DNA of 64,000 nt from Herpetosiphonaceae bacterium (GCA_026003835.1 BPHZ01000001.1:504001-568000), one strand, 5' to 3'. Counted from the stretch's first letter, positions 1 through 9,483 are shown. The notes: generated from the letters alone by a model not told the origin. Program-made: numbers and translations.

Positions 1-38
1 GCGCCGGAGTGGGCGAGCGAAGCGTTCCCCAGTTGTCA

Positions 39-62
39 GGTCTGCCCCACTGGGGCGAGACC
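39..62. repeat. 24-nt hairpin repeat, copy 1
   Basis: The unit begins GGTCTGCC and ends GGGGCGAGACC. The two ends pair into a near-perfect stem with one bulged G, and the centre is CCACT. A second copy with the same arms and a different centre (GTGGT) lies 171 nt downstream. Shared arms with a variable centre suggest a small palindromic repeat family (REP-like) or the ends of a decayed element. Function unknown. Confidence 0.5.
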
Positions 63-209
63 GTGTCGCTGTTTTGTGCGACCTGGCAATGATACCACAG
101 GAGCGCGCGGTTGTCAAATCGGCGGCTGTGGGTGCCCGGGACGCGGGATAGGTGCGAGGCGACAACCTCGCAGCGCGCCAGTATCCAGCGCATCTCGTGC
201 TGGTTGGCA

Positions 210-233
210 GGTCTGCCGTGGTGGGGCGAGACC
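210..233. repeat. 24-nt hairpin repeat, copy 2
   Basis: This has the same 8-nt left and 11-nt right arms as the copy at 39-62, with centre GTGGT in place of CCACT. A CAG precedes both copies within the flank, and a loosely similar sequence (ACCG followed by GTG-rich bases) follows both, so the duplicated unit may be a little longer than the hairpin itself. Confidence 0.5.
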
Positions 234-437
234 GCGTGTGCTGCCAACGAGCACGCCGGTATGCTACCCGAGATCGGATCATTTGTCAAACTCCCCAATC
301 AGGGTAGAGGCGGGGATTTTAAGCGAAGAAAGGTCGCCAATCCATAGTCTGTTATTTGCCAGGACGATCTATGCCTGCTATACTCATACACAGAAGCTAC
401 ATTTAATATGTAAAGAGATTTGCCGTGTGGAGGAACT

Positions 438-1415
438 ATGAACGTTATTATTCCCACGGCGGGATTAGGAACCCGCCTTCGTCCCCATACCCACACGAAG
501 CCTAAGCCTATGGTTCACGTCGCCGGTAAACCTGTGCTCGGCCATCTTTTGGAGCGTCTGCAGGTCCTGCCGATTGACGAGATGGTGTTTATTATCGGCC
601 ACCTGGGCGAACATATCGAGGAGTATGTTCGCCAAAACTACTCCTTCCGCAGCCACTTTATTGAGCAGAAGGAGCTCAAGGGCCAGGCGCACGCGATCTC
701 ACTCGTCAAAGGTCTCATCAGCGGTCCTACGGTTATTCTCTTTGTCGATACAATTTTCGATGCCGACCTCACACTATTGAACCGAACCGATGCTGATGGA
801 GTAATCTATGTAAGTCCTGTTGAAGATCCGGCTCGTTTTGGAGTTGTGATTGTCGAGGAAGGCAGGGTTACACGGCTGGTGGAAAAGCCCTCAACGCCCG
901 TTTCGAACCTGGCGGTGATTGGGCTCTACTACATCCGAGAGGTGAACGACCTGTTCGACGCAATCGATGAGCTCATCGAGCGGAATATTCAGACCAAGGG
1001 TGAGTACTACCTGGCTGATGCACTGCAACTGCTCATCGATAAGGGACAGACCTTTATCGCCGAGAGCGTAACAGTGTGGGAGGACTGTGGAACGCCGGAG
1101 GCTCTGTTGCAAACGAATCGCTACCTGCTTGAGCATGGGCAGGCACAGGCGCCGGACCATACAAATGCGCTGATTATTCAGCCAGTCTACATCGCACCCA
1201 CAGCTACGATCATTAACTCAGTCATCGGTCCGTACGCGTCAATTGCTGATGGGGCAGTGATTCGCGACGCAATTATTCGAGACTCGATCGTCAGTCAGGG
1301 TGCTTCGATCGCCGGCGTGCTCCTGGAATACTCGATCATCGGCGATCATGCTCGAGTCAAGGGCGACTATGAGCGATTGAACGTTGGTGATTCTTCCGTT
1401 GTCCAGTTTGGCTAG
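438..1415 (+). CDS. sugar-phosphate nucleotidyltransferase with C-terminal left-handed beta-helix
   Basis: 325 aa. It likely transfers a nucleotidyl group to a sugar-1-phosphate (glucose-1-phosphate thymidylyl- or uridylyltransferase type), making activated sugars for cell-surface glycans. The N-terminus carries the nucleotide-binding signature GLGTRLRP (residues 9-16) followed by TKPKPMV, the family's conserved lysine region. From about residue 240 to 315 there are isoleucine-rich hexapeptide repeats (left-handed beta-helix), as in the longer RmlA-like enzymes. The ATG at 438 is chosen over an in-frame ATG at 420 because GGAGGA lies 6-8 nt before it and homology starts at MNVIIPTAG. Substrate is not decided by sequence; thymidylyltransferase is the commonest annotation for this architecture. 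Confidence 0.88.
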   Translation: MNVIIPTAGLGTRLRPHTHTKPKPMVHVAGKPVLGHLLERLQVLPIDEMVFIIGHLGEHIEEYVRQNYSFRSHFIEQKELKGQAHAISLVKGLISGPTVILFVDTIFDADLTLLNRTDADGVIYVSPVEDPARFGVVIVEEGRVTRLVEKPSTPVSNLAVIGLYYIREVNDLFDAIDELIERNIQTKGEYYLADALQLLIDKGQTFIAESVTVWEDCGTPEALLQTNRYLLEHGQAQAPDHTNALIIQPVYIAPTATIINSVIGPYASIADGAVIRDAIIRDSIVSQGASIAGVLLEYSIIGDHARVKGDYERLNVGDSSVVQFG

Positions 1416-1490
1416 AGCCCTTGATAACGATACCTCCGCAGCCTGCCGCCGCAGGCAGGCCCTCAATGGCGAGGATCGGAGGATAATCAG

Positions 1491-2555
1491 GTGGCAGCGA
1501 CAAAACAACCTATGGCGCCGATAACTCTGGGACGTGGTCTTCCCGAGGAGGGGCGGGCAGCCGGCGAGCGCGAGCTTCTCGCCTTTGTCGAGGCCGCCCT
1601 TGTGCGCGCCGGCTGGCATCTTCCCTACCTCCTTGTCGTCGACTACTACATTGCTCTGAAAACACAGCGCTTCGTTATCCTACTTGGACATGAGGGCAAG
1701 GGGAAACGACATCTGGCGCAGACATTCGCGGAAACGCTCGTTGGATCGAACAGCGATCAGCTTGCTTCCATCCAGGTGCGCCCGCCGCAGCCGGGGGTAG
1801 GATCCAAGCCAGGGCTCTTTAACGATATCTATGAACGCTTCAGCTGGATTAAGTTCGTCGAGTTTCTGGAACGGGCTGCGGCGCCGGAAAACAGCGGCAA
1901 AGCATACTTTTTGTGCCTGGAGGATCTGAGTTCATTTGATATCGAGACGTACTTTGAGCTGTTTCTCCGTAGGGATGGATCCGGCCAGTATCGGCTGGCG
2001 CTGCCGGGATATCCTCCCGAGCGATGGCCGGTAGTACCGTCAGGCCTGTTTATTTGTGGCACAGTCAATGCTGATGAACGATGCTATCGATTGAGCGATG
2101 CTGTGCTTGGTCGTGTAGGTTCGATAGAATTTTCTGTCGACAGTCTACCCGGTAGGCGAGTTGAGACAAACTTATTAGGCGTACCGCCAGTAGGATTGCA
2201 GCGGCTTATGCTTGCTCCTGTGCCTCAGAGTGGTCAGCAGGCCCTGCTGCGGCTTCGCGCCTTGTTAGGACAGCAGCCATCCGTCGATCTTCAGCCGAGC
2301 CCGGCGCTGTCCAGACTGATCGAGGCGAGCGGTGTATGTTTTGATGTCCAGGCGCAGGATTATATCTGGCGCTATGTAGCCAATAGTTTTGATAGTGAGG
2401 GGTATGGCTTTTTTGAGCGACATGATCGTCTTCGCAACTATCGCCTGGCGCTTGATTTTCAGGTGACGCGCCAGGCTCTGGTACGGCTCCGCTGCCGGGC
2501 GCCGCTTGAGATCCAGGCAGCGATCGAAGCCCACCTCGAAACTCTTTTTGGATGA
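1491..2555 (+). CDS. McrB-like AAA+ ATPase with degraded Walker motifs
   Basis: 354 aa, GTG start preceded by GGAGG. The layout follows the AAA_5/McrB branch: a P-loop position (GHEGKGKR, residues 66-73), then IQVRPPQPG, a Walker-B position (FLCLEDLSSFDIE, about 140-152) and the sensor-like FICGTVNADERCYRLSDAVLGRVG (about 187-210), which corresponds to McrB 'iGTvN.de....l..a.lrR'. The P-loop has Arg where Ser/Thr should follow GK, and Walker B reads LED rather than LDE, so ATP hydrolysis may be weak or lost. No McrC or nuclease gene is adjacent; a 91-aa gene follows at 46 nt. A role in restriction is not supported by context. Confidence 0.7.
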   Translation: MAATKQPMAPITLGRGLPEEGRAAGERELLAFVEAALVRAGWHLPYLLVVDYYIALKTQRFVILLGHEGKGKRHLAQTFAETLVGSNSDQLASIQVRPPQPGVGSKPGLFNDIYERFSWIKFVEFLERAAAPENSGKAYFLCLEDLSSFDIETYFELFLRRDGSGQYRLALPGYPPERWPVVPSGLFICGTVNADERCYRLSDAVLGRVGSIEFSVDSLPGRRVETNLLGVPPVGLQRLMLAPVPQSGQQALLRLRALLGQQPSVDLQPSPALSRLIEASGVCFDVQAQDYIWRYVANSFDSEGYGFFERHDRLRNYRLALDFQVTRQALVRLRCRAPLEIQAAIEAHLETLFG

Positions 2556-2600
2556 GCGCCTCTTTGTAAAGATGGCTGCTCTGGATCAATGAGGCATTCC

Positions 2601-2876
2601 ATGGTTTGGAAGTTCTTCTCGCTTCGTGTACACCTGCCTTCAAATGAGGAGACCGATATCCTGCTGCGCCAGGTCCTTCATGACTTGTGCGATCAAGAGC
2701 CTGCCAAGGGCGGGTGGGAGCGCTTGCACGCTCGCATGATGACGGCGGCCAGCCTGGAACTCCATACGCCGGTGAATACGACGACTGCTGAGGAGCGACG
2801 AACGCCCTTTATGGCTATGTCCTTCTACTGGGAGGCGTTGATACGTCCCCAGGCGTGGAGCAGGCTAACACTGTGA
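2601..2876 (+). CDS. small hypothetical protein following the McrB-like gene
   Basis: 91 aa. I do not recognise a family. The ATG at 2601 is preferred to one at 2589 because GAGG lies 6 nt before it. The product is soluble-looking, with a helix-prone N-terminal half (NEETDILLRQVLHDLCDQEP, then WERLHARMM) and no signal peptide. It sits 45 nt after the AAA+ gene in the same direction and is probably co-transcribed, so it may be a partner of that protein. Confidence 0.5.
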   Translation: MVWKFFSLRVHLPSNEETDILLRQVLHDLCDQEPAKGGWERLHARMMTAASLELHTPVNTTTAEERRTPFMAMSFYWEALIRPQAWSRLTL

Positions 2877-2888
2877 CGGCTGTATCCT

Positions 2889-2903
2889 CCCCCTCTGTGG
2901 GGG
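2889..2903 (+). terminator. short hairpin before the opp genes
   Basis: CCCCC, a TCTGT loop, then GGGGG, followed by CTTAATT. It is a weak terminator-like structure closing the preceding two-gene unit. The stem is only 5 bp and there is no real T-tract. Confidence 0.3.
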
Positions 2904-3020
2904 CTTAATTATGCTAGGTACTCGAAGGAGAGGAGGTGTCCTGCTGATCAAGAGGGTCCTGAGTCTGTGATAGCTGTCTCATCCGGATGATTTCCAGATG
3001 ATTTTAAGGAGGAGATGTTT

Positions 3021-4790
3021 ATGCGACACACGTCGCGCAGATTGTTCATGCCCAGCATGGTCACCCTGGTCGTACTGCTAGGTATGATCCTGGCTGCATG
3101 TGGCGGCACAACGACAACCCCGACCGCCCCAGCAGGAGGAGAGGCGACCCAGCCCCCGGTAGCGACACAGCCGACAGGCGCTGAGGCGACGCCGACGACA
3201 GAAGCGGTAGCTGAGACGCCTGCCGGAACAGCAGAAGGTAAGATTCTCCGCATCCATCAGCCGGTGTATCCTGATGTGATCGACCCTCAGAAGAGCTCGT
3301 TCTCAAATGAGATTGCCGTTTTGTCGATGAACTATGAGGGTCTGACGAAGCTTAACGCAGAGCTGGAGACGGTTCCGGGCGCTGCCGAGAACTGGGAGTA
3401 TAATGAGGACGCGACCGTTCTGACCTTCACGCTGCGGCCGGATCTGAAGTATAGCGATGGCTCACCGCTGACGGCGCAGAATTATGAGTACGCGCTGCTG
3501 CGAACTGCCCATCCGGAGACCGCCGGCGAGTATCAGTCGATCATCTTTGACATCGCCGGCGCTGAAGAGCTTGCCAGCACGTCCGTTACCGATACGGAAG
3601 GGCTGCAGCAGGCTATCGAGAACTTCGGCGTGGAGGCGGTCGATGAGCGGACCCTGGTGATCAGGCTCAACAGCCCTGCTCCCTACTTCCATACGGTCAT
3701 GAGCCTCTGGGTGACCTATCCGGTCAAGCAGGAGGTGGTCGAGGCGGCCGGCGAGAACTGGTGGCAGGATGCCGCGAATCACATCGGCAATGGCCCCTTC
3801 CAGATGACCAGCATCCAGCCGAACCAGTTGATTAGCTTCGAAGCCAACGAGAACTACTACGAGGGCCGGCCTGTGCTCGACGGCCTTGAGTACGTCTACA
3901 TTGAGGATAGCTCGGTCGCGCTGGAGGCCTACCGCGCCGGCCAGATCGACATTATGCAGCCGGATCCGAGCCAGCTGCCGGCGATTCGCGGTGACGCGGA
4001 ACTCAACGAGCAGCTGCTCTCGTACCCCTCCGCCTCAACCTTCAACCTGAGCTTTAACCTGACGAAGGAGCCGTTCACGGATAAGAAGGTGCGCGAGGCG
4101 TTCTCCTACGCCTTCGATCGCGAGACCTACTGCTCGGAGATCCGCAACGGCGACTGTCTCCCAACGCTGAGCTGGATTCCTGATGGTATTCCTGGCGCCA
4201 TCGAGACCGATCAGTATGCCTACGACCCGGATGCTGCGCGCCAGGCGCTGGCCGAGTCTTCGTATGGCGGCCCTGAGGGCCTCCCGCCGATTAAGTTCAC
4301 CTATCCGAGCAGCGACCCGGCGAACCGGCCGCGCGCCGAGTGGATTGCGCAGTCGCTGGGCGAGGTGCTTGGCATCCAGATCGAGCTGGAGCCCGTCGAG
4401 AGCACAACGCTTGTCCAGCTGCGCAAGAGCCCTGAGACCTACCCGCAGATGCTGATCTCCGGCTGGATCCAGGACTACCCGGATCCGCAGAACTGGCTCA
4501 GCGTCTACTGGACCTGCGATGCGACCTTCGCTCAGCGCTTCGCCTACTGCAACGAGCAGTTCGATGAACTGGTACGGCAGGGCGATACCTCGCTTGACCC
4601 GGAGGAGCGCATCAGGTTCTATGAGGAGGCCGGCCAGTTGTTGGTGGACGATGTCCCCGGCCCATTCCTCTACAACCTGGCCAACGTCTATCTGGTCAAG
4701 CCCTATGTCACCGGCTACGAGACGACCGCAAGCGACTCGGAGTGGCCGGGCCAGTGGGCATCGCTGTTGACGGTCGACGTCAACAGGTAA
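3021..4790 (+). CDS. oppA: peptide ABC transporter substrate-binding lipoprotein (OppA family, SBP_bac_5)
   Basis: 589 aa. It captures oligopeptides outside the membrane and hands them to the permease encoded next door. The signal peptide ends in lipobox LAAC with the lipidated Cys at residue 27; a T/P/A-rich linker of about 45 residues tethers the domain. The SBP_bac_5 body follows (LRIHQPVYPDVIDPQKS..., 'NHIGNGPFQM', and C-terminal 'YNLANVYLVKPYVTGY'). Start: AGGAGG lies 8 nt before ATG 3021 and only 2 nt before ATG 3015, so 3021 is preferred. It is the first gene of oppABCDF. Substrate could be peptides or another solute; family members also bind nickel or sugars. Confidence 0.9.
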   Translation: MRHTSRRLFMPSMVTLVVLLGMILAACGGTTTTPTAPAGGEATQPPVATQPTGAEATPTTEAVAETPAGTAEGKILRIHQPVYPDVIDPQKSSFSNEIAVLSMNYEGLTKLNAELETVPGAAENWEYNEDATVLTFTLRPDLKYSDGSPLTAQNYEYALLRTAHPETAGEYQSIIFDIAGAEELASTSVTDTEGLQQAIENFGVEAVDERTLVIRLNSPAPYFHTVMSLWVTYPVKQEVVEAAGENWWQDAANHIGNGPFQMTSIQPNQLISFEANENYYEGRPVLDGLEYVYIEDSSVALEAYRAGQIDIMQPDPSQLPAIRGDAELNEQLLSYPSASTFNLSFNLTKEPFTDKKVREAFSYAFDRETYCSEIRNGDCLPTLSWIPDGIPGAIETDQYAYDPDAARQALAESSYGGPEGLPPIKFTYPSSDPANRPRAEWIAQSLGEVLGIQIELEPVESTTLVQLRKSPETYPQMLISGWIQDYPDPQNWLSVYWTCDATFAQRFAYCNEQFDELVRQGDTSLDPEERIRFYEEAGQLLVDDVPGPFLYNLANVYLVKPYVTGYETTASDSEWPGQWASLLTVDVNR

Positions 4791-4800
4791 CTCATTCCGG

Positions 4801-4834
4801 GTGTGGTAGGGGTGTATGCGCGCCCCTACCACAC
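4801..4834 (+). terminator. perfect 12-bp hairpin between oppA and oppB
   Basis: GTGTGGTAGGGG (4801-4812) pairs perfectly with CCCCTACCACAC (4823-4834) around a 10-nt loop. There is no T-tract after it. Such hairpins behind a binding-protein gene usually protect the upstream mRNA end or cause partial termination, giving more binding protein than permease; that role is inferred. Confidence 0.6.
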
Positions 4835-5014
4835 CTCACTCCAGCATCAGCACCGTTTACCGTTTTGCTCCGCGTTTAGTAAAAATAAAATTATTGTTCA
4901 TCGTGGGCACCACGATCCCAGGTCAGAGTAGAGTTAACAATCTCGTGTATGTATCGAGAGAGGTGAGCGGAAGCCAGATTCGAGAAGGCTTCAGGCTTAT
5001 CAACAGAGGTCTCT

Positions 5015-6022
5015 ATGATCAGCTTTCTTATTCGGCGCCTGTTATGGGTTATCCCGGTCTTATTCACCGTTGCGATCGTCACGTTCTTCCTGATGCACCG
5101 TGCGCCTGGTGGGCCGTGGGATAGAGAGAAACCCATCGCCAGGCAGACCCAGGCCCAGCTGAACGCCCGGTTTGGCCTCAATAAGCCGCTCTGGTTCAAC
5201 CCCGACGCTGCTGAAGCGGCGGCGGCTCGCGGTGAGAATATCTTTCAGCAGGGGCGAGCCTTCCTCGATAGCCAGTTCTTCAACTATATTATTGGCGCTG
5301 CACAGGGCAACCTTGGCCCGTCTTATCGCCAGGTTGGGCGGGAAGTTGAAGAGATCATTATGGAGAAGTTCCCCGCATCTGCAAAACTGGGCCTGGTAGC
5401 GGTGATCTTTTCCGTGGTGGTTGGTATTCCGCTTGGCATTCTCGGCGCGCTCAAGCAGAACACCGTTTTCGATTACCTCAGCCTCTTTGTGGCGACAATC
5501 GGCGTCTCAATCCCAAGCTTTGTGATCGCCATCCTGGCGATCCTCTTTATGAGCCGCATGTTCGGCGTACCGCCAATCCGCCGTCCAAACGAGTGGGAAG
5601 GATTGGGGACAGCCTATATTCTGCCTGGAATTGTGCTGGGACTGGGCACGATGGCATTTATCACTCGCCTGACGCGCGCCAGTATGCTTGAGGTCAAGCG
5701 ACAGGATTATATCCGCACAGCGCAGGCGAAAGGGTTGAGCACGCGGGCGGTTATTATGCGCCATATGCTGCGTAACTCACTCATCCCAGTGGTGACGATT
5801 CTTGGCCCTGCTGTTGCTGCGCTGGTAACAGGCTCGTTTATCATCGAGTCAATTTTTGGCGTTCCTGGCGTCGGAGAGGAGTTCGTTATCTCTATCACTC
5901 GCCGCGACTACTCGATGATTATGGGCACAACCCTCTTCTATGCGCTGCTGGTTGCGCTGGGTAATCTTACCGTCGATCTCAGCTATGGCTTCCTGGATCC
6001 GCGCATTCGCACGCGGCACTGA
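5015..6022 (+). CDS. oppB: peptide ABC transporter permease OppB
   Basis: 335 aa. Inner-membrane permease that forms the translocation channel with OppC. The N-terminus (MISFLIRRLLWVIPVLFTVAIV) is the conserved first membrane segment of DppB/OppB proteins. Five further helices follow, and the BPD_transp_1 coupling loop is present ('RQDYIRTAQAKGLSTRAVIMRHMLRNSL'), which contacts the ATPases. The end matches the family's 'LGNLTVDLSYGFLDPRIR'. A GAGG site precedes ATG 5015. An approximately 45-residue segment between helix 1 and helix 2 (about 45-95) is longer than in E. coli OppB. Confidence 0.93.
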   Translation: MISFLIRRLLWVIPVLFTVAIVTFFLMHRAPGGPWDREKPIARQTQAQLNARFGLNKPLWFNPDAAEAAAARGENIFQQGRAFLDSQFFNYIIGAAQGNLGPSYRQVGREVEEIIMEKFPASAKLGLVAVIFSVVVGIPLGILGALKQNTVFDYLSLFVATIGVSIPSFVIAILAILFMSRMFGVPPIRRPNEWEGLGTAYILPGIVLGLGTMAFITRLTRASMLEVKRQDYIRTAQAKGLSTRAVIMRHMLRNSLIPVVTILGPAVAALVTGSFIIESIFGVPGVGEEFVISITRRDYSMIMGTTLFYALLVALGNLTVDLSYGFLDPRIRTRH

Positions 6023-6040
6023 TCGTTCTGGAGGATATCT

Positions 6041-7033
6041 ATGTCAACTGCTGAAGCAGCACGCCCATTTGATCGCGAGAGCGTTGCGCTCCTGCAGAGA
6101 CCGCCTCGCAGCCTCTGGAGCGATGCATGGCGGCGGCTCAAGCGCAATAAAATGGCTATTGCGGGACTGGTGTATATCATTTTCCTGGCAATTGTGGCAA
6201 TTGCCGCCCCGGTCCTGGCCCCGCACAATCCAATCCGGGGAAATGTGCGGGAGGCCGGCGCCTACCGGCAGGCGGCCTGGCTTGAAGATCCAAACCCCAA
6301 GAAATCCGGCACCTGGGAGTATCCGCTTGGCACAGACTCGGTCGGCCGTGATATTTTCAGCCGGCTGATCTATGGCACGCGTGTTTCGCTGGTCGTCGGC
6401 TTTATCCCAATGATTATCACGACGATCATCGGCACATTTGTCGGATTGGCGGCCGGCTTTCTTGGCGGCACGATGGATAATGTGTTGATGCGGTTTACGG
6501 ATGTCGTCTATGCCTTTCCAGACCTGTTATTCTTTATTATTATGATGACCTCGCTGCGGGAAACCTGGATAGGCAACCTATGGAACGGCTTCCTGCTGCT
6601 GTTTGTCTCCCTCTCGATCGTCACCTGGGTCGGTGTCGCTAGGCTCGTGCGGGGTCAGGTGCTCTCGCTGAAAGAGAAAGAGTTTGTGGAGGCGGCGCGC
6701 GCTATTGGCGTACGTCCCTGGAAGATCGTGACACGCCACATCCTGCCGAATACGCTTGGCCCTATTATTGTGCTAGGCGCTTTTGCCGTACCACGCGCGA
6801 TCATCGCGGAAGCCATTCTCAGTTATTTGGGCATTGGCGTGAAGCCGACGACGAACCCGAATGCTCCGTTCCCAACAAGCTGGGGTGATATGATCCTCCA
6901 GGGAAAAGTCTCGATGGACTCACAGCCATGGATGCTGATCGCGCCGTCGATCGCGATCGCGTTGATTACACTGGCGTTCACATTCCTCGGCGACGGGCTG
7001 CGTGATGCCCTCGATCCACGGGAGCAGATCTAA
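6041..7033 (+). CDS. oppC: peptide ABC transporter permease OppC
   Basis: 330 aa, 18 nt after oppB with a GGAGG site. Second membrane subunit of the peptide transporter. It has the OppC N-terminal domain (RSLWSDAWRRLKRNKMAIAGLVYIIFLAIVAIAAPVLAPHNP) then the permease domain. The EAA-type coupling loop reads 'EKEFVEAARAIGVRPWKIVTRHILPNTLGPI'. The C-terminus 'FLGDGLRDALDPRE' is characteristic of DppC/OppC. Confidence 0.93.
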   Translation: MSTAEAARPFDRESVALLQRPPRSLWSDAWRRLKRNKMAIAGLVYIIFLAIVAIAAPVLAPHNPIRGNVREAGAYRQAAWLEDPNPKKSGTWEYPLGTDSVGRDIFSRLIYGTRVSLVVGFIPMIITTIIGTFVGLAAGFLGGTMDNVLMRFTDVVYAFPDLLFFIIMMTSLRETWIGNLWNGFLLLFVSLSIVTWVGVARLVRGQVLSLKEKEFVEAARAIGVRPWKIVTRHILPNTLGPIIVLGAFAVPRAIIAEAILSYLGIGVKPTTNPNAPFPTSWGDMILQGKVSMDSQPWMLIAPSIAIALITLAFTFLGDGLRDALDPREQI

Positions 7034-7042
7034 GGAGAGCTT

Positions 7043-8125
7043 ATGGCCCCTCTACTTGAAGTCAAAGATCTCAAGACCTATTTCTACACCCAGGACGGGG
7101 TTGTCAGGGCGGTCGATGGGGTTTCCTTTAGCGTCAATCGTGGCGAAACGCTCGGGATCGTCGGCGAGTCCGGCTCCGGTAAAAGCGTAACCTCGCTCTC
7201 AATTATGCGGCTCATCCCCTCGCCGCCAGGCAGAATCGTTGGAGGCGAGATCCTCTTCGACGGCGAAAATCTGCTCGATCTCGACGAGGACGAGATGCGT
7301 AAGATTCGCGGCCGCCGCATCTCCATGATCTTCCAGGACCCGATGACCTCGCTCAATCCAGTGTTGACGATCGGGCGTCAGATGACAGAACCACTGCAGC
7401 TCCACCTCAATATGAGCGCCTCGCAGGCGCGCAAGCGGGCGATCGAGCTGTTGAGCATGGTTGGTATCCCCAGCCCGGAGCGCCGGCTAGATGACTATCC
7501 CCATCAGTTTTCGGGCGGTATGCGCCAACGCGTCATGATTGCTATGGCAATCTCCTGCAACCCCGAGTTGCTGATCGCTGACGAGCCGACGACAGCACTT
7601 GACGTAACTATTCAGGCGCAAATTCTGGAGCTGATCAACAGGTTGAAGAACGAGCTCGATACCGCAGTGATTATCATCACCCACGACCTGGGTGTTGTTG
7701 CCGGCATGGCCGACAAGGTGCAGGTGATGTACGCCGGACGTGTGGTGGAAGAGGCGCCGACCGACGAGCTGTACCATAACCCGCGTATGCCTTATACCAT
7801 CGGTCTGCTGGACTCGATCCCGCGGCTTGACGAGCACCGCGGCGCGCGGCTCACGCCGATCCGCGGCCTGCCGCCCGATTTGATCGATCTGCCGCCGATC
7901 TGTCCATTCTCGCCACGCTGCGATTTCGTGCAGGAGTCTTGCCTTAACGTGGTGCCGCCGCTTCGCCGGGTCGGCCCGAATCACCGCGCCGCCTGTCTCT
8001 TCGAGGTGACGCGCGAGCAGCATCAGCAAGCTGCGGCGAAGGCAGCGGCCGAAGGCGTGGAGACAATCGACATAGCCAAGAAAGTAACTGCTGCGCAGGA
8101 GCCGGCAATCCTCAGATCGCGCTAG
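7043..8125 (+). CDS. oppD: peptide ABC transporter ATP-binding protein OppD
   Basis: 360 aa, 9 nt after oppC. Cytoplasmic ATPase powering peptide uptake. Walker A GESGSGKS (residues 41-48), ABC signature FSGGMRQRV, Walker [13 protein letters not shown] and the switch histidine in [10 protein letters not shown] are intact. The C-terminal oligo-HPN region holds the Cys-containing motif CPFSPRCDF...C...C found in this subfamily. The extra 35 residues at the end are Ala/Glu/Lys-rich. Confidence 0.94.
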   Translation: MAPLLEVKDLKTYFYTQDGVVRAVDGVSFSVNRGETLGIVGESGSGKSVTSLSIMRLIPSPPGRIVGGEILFDGENLLDLDEDEMRKIRGRRISMIFQDPMTSLNPVLTIGRQMTEPLQLHLNMSASQARKRAIELLSMVGIPSPERRLDDYPHQFSGGMRQRVMIAMAISCNPELLIADEPTTALDVTIQAQILELINRLKNELDTAVIIITHDLGVVAGMADKVQVMYAGRVVEEAPTDELYHNPRMPYTIGLLDSIPRLDEHRGARLTPIRGLPPDLIDLPPICPFSPRCDFVQESCLNVVPPLRRVGPNHRAACLFEVTREQHQQAAAKAAAEGVETIDIAKKVTAAQEPAILRSR

Positions 8126-8158
8126 TCGCCGACCACACAGCCATTGCTGGGGTGGTTT

Positions 8159-8177
8159 GGAGGGGCGCAGCCCCTCC
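8159..8177 (+). other. 8-bp hairpin between oppD and oppF
   Basis: GGAGGGGC, loop GCA, GCCCCTCC. It lies in the 116-nt gap between oppD and oppF and is followed by pyrimidine-rich sequence. This may be a partial terminator or an mRNA-stability element; no T-run. Confidence 0.4.
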
Positions 8178-8241
8178 AGCTCCCCCTTTCCTCAGTGTCT
8201 TTACGTGGTAGTCCACTAGTCGCGCAGGAGAAGAACGTTTT

Positions 8242-9351
8242 ATGCAGGAGATCTATACCAGCTCAGCTCAAAGTACGCAGCCAACTTCAAACGGCGAGGT
8301 TCTCCTTGAGGTTCGCGATCTCAAAATGCATTTTCCGATCACCTCAGGGATCATCTTCCGTCGCACTGTGGGGACGGTTAAGGCAGTGGACGGTCTCAAC
8401 TTTTCCGTTCGTCGTGGCGAGACGCTCGGCCTTGTGGGCGAGTCGGGCTGCGGAAAATCTACGACCGGGCGCGCTATCCTGCAGCTGCATCGCCCGACCG
8501 GCGGCCAGGTGCTGTTCAAAGGCCAGGATCTGACGAAGGTCGATGGCAGCGAGCTGCGCCGTATGCGCCGTCATCTTCAGATTATTTTCCAGGATCCGTA
8601 CGCCTCGCTCAATCCACGGATGACGGTCGGCGATATCATCGGCGAGCCCATCCGTGTGCATGGGCTGCGTTCGGGCAAGGCGGTGCGCGAGCGCGTACAG
8701 GAGTTGCTGAAGGTCGTCGGCCTCAACCCCTACTTTGTCAACCGCTATCCGCATGAGTTCTCCGGCGGCCAGCGTCAGCGCATCGGTATCGCACGAGCGC
8801 TGGCGGTCGAACCCGATTTTATCGTCTGTGATGAACCTGTCTCAGCGCTCGATGTCTCGATCCAGGCGCAGATCATCAACCTGCTTGAGGATCTTCAGCA
8901 TCAATTTGGTCTGACCTACCTGTTTATCGCCCATAACTTGAGCGTGGTCAAGCATATCAGCGACCGGGTCGCGGTGATGTACCTGGGGAAGATTGTGGAG
9001 CTGGCAGAGAGCGATGACCTGTACAGCCATCCCCATCACCCCTACACTCAGGCGCTGCTCTCGGCGGTACCGATCCCTGATCCCGACGTGGAGCGGCAGC
9101 GCGACCGGATTATTCTCGAGGGCGATGTGCCGAGCCCGATCAACCCGCCGACGGGTTGTAACTTCCATACACGCTGCCCACTTGTGATCGATAAGTGTCG
9201 GACCGATGAGCCGCCGTTGGTTGAGTATGGCCGCGGCCATTATGCGGCCTGCTGGCGCGCCCGTGAGGTGCAGCCGCTGTTGGGCCGCAAGGGCGATATG
9301 GATACAGCCAATCCGATGAGCGCAGCCAATCCCGCAGGTGATAGACAGTAG
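8242..9351 (+). CDS. oppF: peptide ABC transporter ATP-binding protein OppF
   Basis: 369 aa. Second ATPase of the peptide transporter, pairing with OppD. Walker A GESGCGKS, signature FSGGQRQRI, Walker [13 protein letters not shown] and FIAHNLSVV are all present, followed by the oligo-HPN tail with '[14 protein letters not shown]'. A GGAGAAG site precedes ATG 8242. Last gene of the opp set; the strong terminator that would be expected right behind it is found only at 10890, after the TnpB element. Confidence 0.93.
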   Translation: MQEIYTSSAQSTQPTSNGEVLLEVRDLKMHFPITSGIIFRRTVGTVKAVDGLNFSVRRGETLGLVGESGCGKSTTGRAILQLHRPTGGQVLFKGQDLTKVDGSELRRMRRHLQIIFQDPYASLNPRMTVGDIIGEPIRVHGLRSGKAVRERVQELLKVVGLNPYFVNRYPHEFSGGQRQRIGIARALAVEPDFIVCDEPVSALDVSIQAQIINLLEDLQHQFGLTYLFIAHNLSVVKHISDRVAVMYLGKIVELAESDDLYSHPHHPYTQALLSAVPIPDPDVERQRDRIILEGDVPSPINPPTGCNFHTRCPLVIDKCRTDEPPLVEYGRGHYAACWRAREVQPLLGRKGDMDTANPMSAANPAGDRQ

Positions 9352-9483
9352 CGGGCTCGGCGCGTTTTGAACGATGGAGCACAACGACCACCGCGCGCGC
9401 TATGACAGAGGGGAACCCGCCGCCAGCCTCGGGGCTTGAGCCCCAGAGGGAAGGCGGGTTGCTCGCCGGCTTCAACCAGCGGG

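Larger units (their letters stand above)
1..437. other. non-coding leader region upstream of nucleotidyltransferase gene
   Basis: I see no convincing gene here; the open frames have no ribosome site and no recognisable protein. The stretch holds two copies of a 24-nt hairpin-forming repeat (39-62 and 210-233). An AT-richer zone around 360-415 is the likely promoter area of the downstream gene, but I cannot assign a clear -35/-10 pair. Confidence 0.5.

Noticed and set aside
4035..4832. 265-codon minus-strand open frame across the oppA end
   Set aside because: It is a codon-bias shadow of oppA, with no ribosome site and no recognisable protein.
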